Positions 6,680 to 10,369 of a stretch of DNA of 10,369 nucleotides are shown here, in pieces. Below the pieces are notes generated by a model, which worked only from the letters and a program-made list of their open reading frames with translations, did not search any database and had not been told where the DNA came from. A program made the position numbers and the translations under genes. Source of the DNA: Alphaproteobacteria bacterium (GTDB taxonomy: Bacteria; Pseudomonadota; Alphaproteobacteria; Micropepsales; Micropepsaceae); NCBI GenBank assembly GCA_019508105.1, contig JAEKMB010000099.1, positions 1 to 10,369 on the forward strand, read 5' to 3'. Each line of letters starts with the position of its first letter. The first letter of the stretch is position 1.

Positions 6680-8191
6680 ATGAGCGCCGCGCCGCCCGGC
6701 AGAACTCCTGGACGCCACATGCTCCGGGGTTCCGCCTGGATGATCGGGCTTCGTTGGTCTCTCAGGCTGGTCGGCATTGTAAGTACCGCGGTCCTGGCGC
6801 GCTTATTGACTCCGGGCGACTTTGGCATCGTGGCGATCGCGATGCTTTTCGTGGGCCTAGTGGAAGCGCTTGGCGAGACGGGAGAACGCCTGGCATTGAT
6901 CAGGCAAGTCTCCCTCGAACGCGCTCACTACGACACGGCATTTTCGCTCCAACTTTTCATTGGGGTCACCATCGCCCTATTGCTGTTTTTCCTGGCCCCT
7001 CTCACCACGGCTTATTTTCACGAACCGCGGGCCGTTCCGGTCATGCGGCTGCTGGCGTTGCGCGCCCTCCTCGGAGGTATCGAAAATATCGGTACCGTCG
7101 ACTTCCGGCGAGATATGCAGTTCGGCCTTTTTTACGCCATCGCGATGCGCGCGAAACTGGTTTCCCTTGGCGTCACCCTCATACTGGCAGTGTGGCTGCG
7201 TAACTATTGGGCGTTGGCCATCGGTATTCTCGCCAATCAGGCAGCCGCGACCATTCTGAGCTATTTGATGCACTCCTATCGCCCAAGATTGTCGCTGAAC
7301 CGGTGGCGCGAAATTTATGGATTCTCCGGTTGGACCCTGGCGCGGTCCGCCGGCCTCTATCTTACCTCGCAGGTCGATCAATTCGCGGTCGGCGGCTTTG
7401 GCAGCGCGGGTGCAATGGGGCGTTACGCCGTGGCCATGGATGTGGCAACCAGTCCGACAGCGGAAATCAACGAGCCCGTTACGGCCGTCTTGTATCCGGT
7501 GCTGTCCAAGTGCCAGCAAGACAGAGCGGCGATCCGTTCCCTGTTTGTCAAAGTATTCGGCTGGTCTGTCATCATCTGCGCTGCAACCAGCGTCGGAATA
7601 ATGTCCATCGCCCAGGATTATTGTCTGCTGATTCTTGGGCCCCAGTGGCGCTCCGTGGCCGAGCTGCTTCCGTGGCTGGCGCTATCGGCGGGTCTCGCAG
7701 GGCTCAGCAGCGCCGCCGACACCGTGTTCGACGCGCTGGGAACGCCAAGCGTCAGCGCCCGGCTGCAGTGGTTGCGACTATTTTTACTTGTCTGTGCCGT
7801 GGCTGCCGCGGCGCTTGGTACGCATGATATCATTGTCGTGGCGATGGCACGCCTGGCAGTGAGTTGCATTTTTGCGCCTGTGGTCCTCTTCGTCCTTGGC
7901 AGGGCGATCGGACTTTCGTTCTACGACTATGCAGCTGCGTCCTGGCGGCCGGTGATCGCCGCGTTTTTTTTATATGGCACCGTAACGGTGACGGGAACAA
8001 ACCTTCCTCCCGTTACCCTTGTTCGGCTGCTGCTGGAAATCCCGTTGGGCGCCGCGGCCTACAGCGGCACGCTGTACCTGCTCTGGTACTTTGCGGGTCG
8101 GCCAGTGGGACCAGAAGCAGATCTTCTCGCCATGGGCCGCACTTTGCTGACGACCTCCCTTCGCTGGCGGATATCGCGACGAGGGGCATAA
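6680..8191 (+). CDS. Second Wzx/PST-type flippase (MOP superfamily)
   Basis: An inner-membrane lipid-linked oligosaccharide flippase of 503 residues with about 12-14 apparent membrane segments. Numbered from the ATG at 6680, the N-terminal VLARLLTPGDFGIVAIA (38-54) is the hallmark of WzxC-like polysaccharide transporters. Near residues 240-280, GRYAVAMDVATSP followed by EPVTAVLYPVLSK also matches this group. The frame is open back to 6485, but those upstream residues are basic, not hydrophobic, and overlap the opposite-strand gene, so I rejected that start. ATG 6680 has only a weak TTGGAA upstream; ATG 6719 is an alternative giving a 490-residue protein. It shares the family fold and the VLARLLTP motif with the flippase at 868-2358 but differs through most of its length, so it is not a recent duplicate. 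It is the first rightward gene, 223 bp before the sugar transferase. Confidence 0.9.
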   Translation: MSAAPPGRTPGRHMLRGSAWMIGLRWSLRLVGIVSTAVLARLLTPGDFGIVAIAMLFVGLVEALGETGERLALIRQVSLERAHYDTAFSLQLFIGVTIALLLFFLAPLTTAYFHEPRAVPVMRLLALRALLGGIENIGTVDFRRDMQFGLFYAIAMRAKLVSLGVTLILAVWLRNYWALAIGILANQAAATILSYLMHSYRPRLSLNRWREIYGFSGWTLARSAGLYLTSQVDQFAVGGFGSAGAMGRYAVAMDVATSPTAEINEPVTAVLYPVLSKCQQDRAAIRSLFVKVFGWSVIICAATSVGIMSIAQDYCLLILGPQWRSVAELLPWLALSAGLAGLSSAADTVFDALGTPSVSARLQWLRLFLLVCAVAAAALGTHDIIVVAMARLAVSCIFAPVVLFVLGRAIGLSFYDYAAASWRPVIAAFFLYGTVTVTGTNLPPVTLVRLLLEIPLGAAAYSGTLYLLWYFAGRPVGPEADLLAMGRTLLTTSLRWRISRRGA

Positions 8192-8414
8192 TTGTAAATC
8201 ACGTTATCAAGATTCCCGTCGTTTCGTAATCGCAGCTAACAACTGCGATACTCCTGATAACACAAGGGGAAAAATACCCACTCTTTCCCAATTCTGCGAG
8301 GAACCGTTACTGGTAATCGGCATTGACGCCAACACGGACAGCGCTCCAGACGTGCAGGCGCCGCCGTTTTTTAGGTTCGATTAGTCGATTCGGTTACAGC
8401 GTAGTGGGTGTCGC
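8192..8414 (+). other. Leader region upstream of the sugar transferase gene
   Basis: This 223-bp stretch without a gene separates the flippase and the sugar transferase. The left part holds the nested inverted repeats described separately. The right part has TTGACG at 8323-8328, which resembles a -35 box, but no acceptable -10 at the usual spacing. It also has a T6 run after a short GC-rich stretch near 8359-8371 and TCGATT repeated twice around 8378-8390. A promoter here is likely from the gap size but cannot be pinned down. Confidence 0.35.
8203..8261. repeat. Nested inverted repeats
   Basis: An inner perfect pair, ATCGCAG at 8229-8235 and CTGCGAT at 8243-8249, encloses the 7-base loop CTAACAA. 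An outer perfect pair, GTTATCA at 8203-8209 and TGATAAC at 8255-8261, encloses the inner one asymmetrically. No T-run follows on the plus strand, so this is not a standard intrinsic terminator for the flippase gene. It could be an RNA fold in a leader, a transcript-end stabiliser or a protein binding site. Its start lies 12 bp after the flippase stop codon. Confidence 0.6.
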
Positions 8415-9929
8415 ATGAACAATAAATGCAGTGTGATGGAGACGGAACTTGCCGCGCCTCCATCGGGAACCTCGCCTAAGTTAACTACCGCAGTCCTGCA
8501 GGCTCATAAGAAGGCCTTTTTCCCCAGCATTCCAAATGCAGCGGCACTTTTGTTCGCGATGGACTTTGTTTTCCTCGCACTTGTCAATCTTGCCGTGATG
8601 AACCGCATCCATGCCCGATTGGACATTCTCGCCCAGAAGCAGACATTTCTGGTCATCGCGATCTCTGTGGTCACAACCCTTATGCTGCTTTATGCCGCCG
8701 GATGTTATCGCCGGGATGCGATGGTCCGTTTCGCAACCGCCATGATACCGCTGGGCGTTGCGCTGGGATTCAGCGCCGCCGTTCTGACTCCGCTGTTTCA
8801 TTTCGTGCTGGGAAGCTTTTATCCAGCGGAACTTGTTTTTCGAAGCATCAGCAGAAGCGCAACTCTGGCTTTGATCAGCGGCGGCATGTCCTTGGCGGCC
8901 GGCATGGCCAATCGTCTGGCATTCTTTGCCATGAGCCGGCGTCACTGGTTCGAACGTCACATCTTGGTGGTCGGCACCGGCTCCCGCGCCAAATATATTT
9001 ACGATCTTTTTTGTGAGGACAAGTATAAGGGCTACGCCTCGCTGACCTTTGTGCCGGAACAGGCTCTGGGAGGCAGCTTGATAGCCTCAGAGATCCCCGC
9101 ACATCTTGTTGCGACGGACCAGAGATGCTCGCTGGAGGAAATCACCTCTGTACTGCGCGTAGACAGCGTTGTTGTTGCCGCCGAAAACGATACCGTACCG
9201 CTGGAGCCGCTTTTGACCTGTAAAACCGGGGGGATTCCGGTCTTTGAATTCAATACTTTCATTGAACGGGAAACCGGCCGGGTCAATCTGCGCTGGGTGG
9301 ACCTTTCATGGCTTGTCTATTCGCACGGCTTTGAAATCCGCGCCATGGACGTGGTTCTCAAAAGAATTACCGATGTGGTGGGCGCGTTGATCATGCTCTG
9401 GGCCGCGCTCCCGGTGCTGGCCGTGGCGGCGCTTGCGATCGCCCTCGAAGGGCGAGGTCCGATCCTGTTTCGCCAGACCCGCGTCACCCAGGGCAACCGC
9501 GTCTTCGAGCTTTTCAAGCTCCGCACGATGTGCGTCGACGCGGAAAGAAATGGCGCCCAATGGGCGGCAAAGAAAGATCCCCGCATCACGCCGGTGGGAA
9601 TGATCTTGCGGCGCTTCCGTATCGATGAGATTCCGCAGCTAATCAACGTTTTGCGTGGCGAAATGTCCCTGGTCGGCCCCCGGCCAGAGCGTCCGATTTT
9701 TGTCGAGCAGCTCGCCAACCAGATCGGCATGTACAACCTGCGCCACAGCGTCAAGGCCGGCATCACAGGCTGGGCTCAGCTCAACTACCCTTATGGCGCC
9801 TCCGTTGAAGATGCCCGCTGCAAGCTGGAATATGACTTGTTCTACATGAAGCACTTCAGCATCCTTCGTGACCTGGCGATCATCTTGCAAACCTGCCGGA
9901 TTATTCTGTCGCCCCAGGGCGTGCGTTAA
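8415..9929 (+). CDS. Polyprenyl-phosphate sugar-1-phosphate transferase (exosortase/PEP-CTERM-associated type)
   Basis: This enzyme starts repeat-unit assembly by moving a hexose-1-phosphate from a UDP-sugar to undecaprenyl phosphate at the inner membrane. The 504-residue length fits the long WbaP-like form. Hydrophobic segments lie near 44-63, 78-95, 109-133 and 149-168. A Rossmann-like CoA_binding_3-type domain opens with ILVVGTGSRA (183-192), and a hydrophobic stretch at 321-344 precedes the catalytic domain. That domain shows FRQTRV (352-357), FKLRTM (367-372), RIDEIPQL (402-409), MSLVGPRPERP (417-427), KAGITGWAQ (447-455) and YPYGASVEDA (458-467). Asp404-Glu405 align with the catalytic Asp-Glu pair of PglC. 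The ERETGRVNL...SWLVYSHGF segment (284-306) and PYGASVEDARCKLEYDLFY are, from memory, typical of the TIGR03013 (EpsB_2) subgroup linked to exosortase systems. The ribosome site is weak (GTGGGTG). The stop overlaps the next ATG. The sugar (glucose or galactose) is unknown. Confidence 0.95.
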   Translation: MNNKCSVMETELAAPPSGTSPKLTTAVLQAHKKAFFPSIPNAAALLFAMDFVFLALVNLAVMNRIHARLDILAQKQTFLVIAISVVTTLMLLYAAGCYRRDAMVRFATAMIPLGVALGFSAAVLTPLFHFVLGSFYPAELVFRSISRSATLALISGGMSLAAGMANRLAFFAMSRRHWFERHILVVGTGSRAKYIYDLFCEDKYKGYASLTFVPEQALGGSLIASEIPAHLVATDQRCSLEEITSVLRVDSVVVAAENDTVPLEPLLTCKTGGIPVFEFNTFIERETGRVNLRWVDLSWLVYSHGFEIRAMDVVLKRITDVVGALIMLWAALPVLAVAALAIALEGRGPILFRQTRVTQGNRVFELFKLRTMCVDAERNGAQWAAKKDPRITPVGMILRRFRIDEIPQLINVLRGEMSLVGPRPERPIFVEQLANQIGMYNLRHSVKAGITGWAQLNYPYGASVEDARCKLEYDLFYMKHFSILRDLAIILQTCRIILSPQGVR

Positions 9930-10369
9930 TGCCTATGAAACCGCTGCGTATCCTCTACAACCACCGTACGCGGTCGCGAGACGGCCAATCGGTTCATATT
10001 GATGAACTCATCGAAGCTCTGCGGGCGGAAGGACACAAGGTCACCGTCGTCGGACCGCTTCGCATAGACGCCATGAGCCATGGTATCGAGCGGGACCTGC
10101 TGCCCAAGGCGATTTACGAATTGGCTGAGCTGGCCTTCAGTGCCGTGGAATTTCTGCAGCTTTATATTCAGGGACGAAAAATAAAGCCTGATCTTATCTA
10201 TCAGAGAGCCAATATTCACATGCTGGGCGCAGCCTGGGCCGCCAGGTTTTTGAAGACAAGACTGTTTGTCGAGGTCAACGCGCCCCTCACCAGGGAACGG
10301 CAGAAACACCCGGGATTGGCATGGCCAAAACTGGCACGCTGGAGCGAACATTTCCTCTGGCGCCAGGCC
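9929..10369 (+). CDS. GT4-like glycosyltransferase, 3' partial
   Basis: The first 147 codons of a gene that runs off the right edge, so no stop is visible. The ATG at 9929 overlaps the sugar transferase stop as TAATG and has AGGG 9 nt upstream; a second ATG at 9935 is less well placed. RILYNHRTRSRDGQSVHIDELIEAL (7-31) is the first strand, loop and helix of a GT-B N-terminal Rossmann domain. GHKVTVVGP (35-43) is the second strand, and KPDLIYQRANI (86-96) followed by RLFVEVNAPL (111-120) fits the donor/acceptor cleft strands of GT4-type enzymes. Such a protein would add a sugar to the lipid-linked intermediate made by the gene just before it. The stop/start overlap implies coupled translation. 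The family call is good at the fold level, while the specificity is unknown because the C-terminal donor domain lies outside the window. Confidence 0.8.
   Translation, partial: MPMKPLRILYNHRTRSRDGQSVHIDELIEALRAEGHKVTVVGPLRIDAMSHGIERDLLPKAIYELAELAFSAVEFLQLYIQGRKIKPDLIYQRANIHMLGAAWAARFLKTRLFVEVNAPLTRERQKHPGLAWPKLARWSEHFLWRQA

Noticed and set aside
8323..8351. Possible sigma-70 promoter with TTGACG as -35
   Set aside because: At 17-bp spacing the -10 position reads CCAGAC, which is too far from the consensus to support a call.
8359..8371. GC-rich stretch followed by a T6 run as an intrinsic terminator
   Set aside because: The best stem before the T-run is only 3-4 bp, and it lies just upstream of a gene on the same strand, so it is not a convincing terminator.
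9926..10351. 141-codon minus-strand open frame at the right edge
   Set aside because: The plus strand here encodes a convincing GT4-like N-terminus starting at 9929 with a ribosome site. The antisense frame has no recognisable features.

Overview
This window is part of an exopolysaccharide (or related surface glycan) biosynthesis locus. Every recognisable gene belongs to glycan assembly or processing. The DNA is GC-rich, uses GTG and TTG starts alongside ATG, and shows proteobacterial-style Shine-Dalgarno sites. Together with the type of sugar transferase present, this suggests a Gram-negative proteobacterium. An alphaproteobacterium is my best guess, but this is inference and no rRNA or other phylogenetic marker is in the window. 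I see no tRNA, rRNA, CRISPR array, insertion sequence or integrase.

Layout. At the left edge, the C-terminal three quarters of a GT4-family glycosyltransferase reads rightward and ends tail-to-tail, overlapping by 40 bp, with a leftward Wzx/PST-type flippase gene (868-2358). After a 202-bp gap come three tightly packed leftward genes, listed in transcription order: a large secreted protein of about 800 residues (4164-6566), a class I SAM methyltransferase with a TTG start (3495-4148), and a GT-A fold glycosyltransferase with a DxD motif (2561-3493). The gaps within this triad are only 15 bp and 1 bp, so it is almost certainly one transcript, and the flippase may be read from it too. A 113-bp divergent intergenic region (6567-6679) separates the triad from the rightward genes: a second, distinct flippase (6680-8191), a polyprenyl-phosphate sugar-1-phosphate transferase (8415-9929), and the start of another GT4-like glycosyltransferase (9929 to the window edge), which overlaps the transferase stop codon as TAATG.

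How the genes could work together. The transferase at 8415 would load the first sugar-1-phosphate onto the undecaprenyl-phosphate carrier. The glycosyltransferases would extend the repeat unit on the cytoplasmic face, and the methyltransferase might methylate a sugar or a biosynthetic intermediate. One or both flippases would move the lipid-linked unit across the inner membrane. The transferase closely resembles the subgroup found beside exosortase/PEP-CTERM systems (the TIGR03013, EpsB_2-type family as I recall it), so an exosortase and EPS export genes may lie just outside the window. No Wzy polymerase, outer-membrane exporter or chain-length regulator is visible here.

The most interesting item is the ~800-residue secreted protein. 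It has a signal peptide, an N-terminal beta-rich domain with a pattern I associate with RIFT-barrel/rhamnogalacturonan-lyase-like proteins, and a C-terminal helical region that looks like an (alpha/alpha) toroid. It could be an uncharacterised enzyme that cuts or modifies the polysaccharide made by this locus. Smaller points worth checking are the nested inverted repeats before the sugar transferase gene and the palindrome plus paired GGAATT repeats in the divergent control region.
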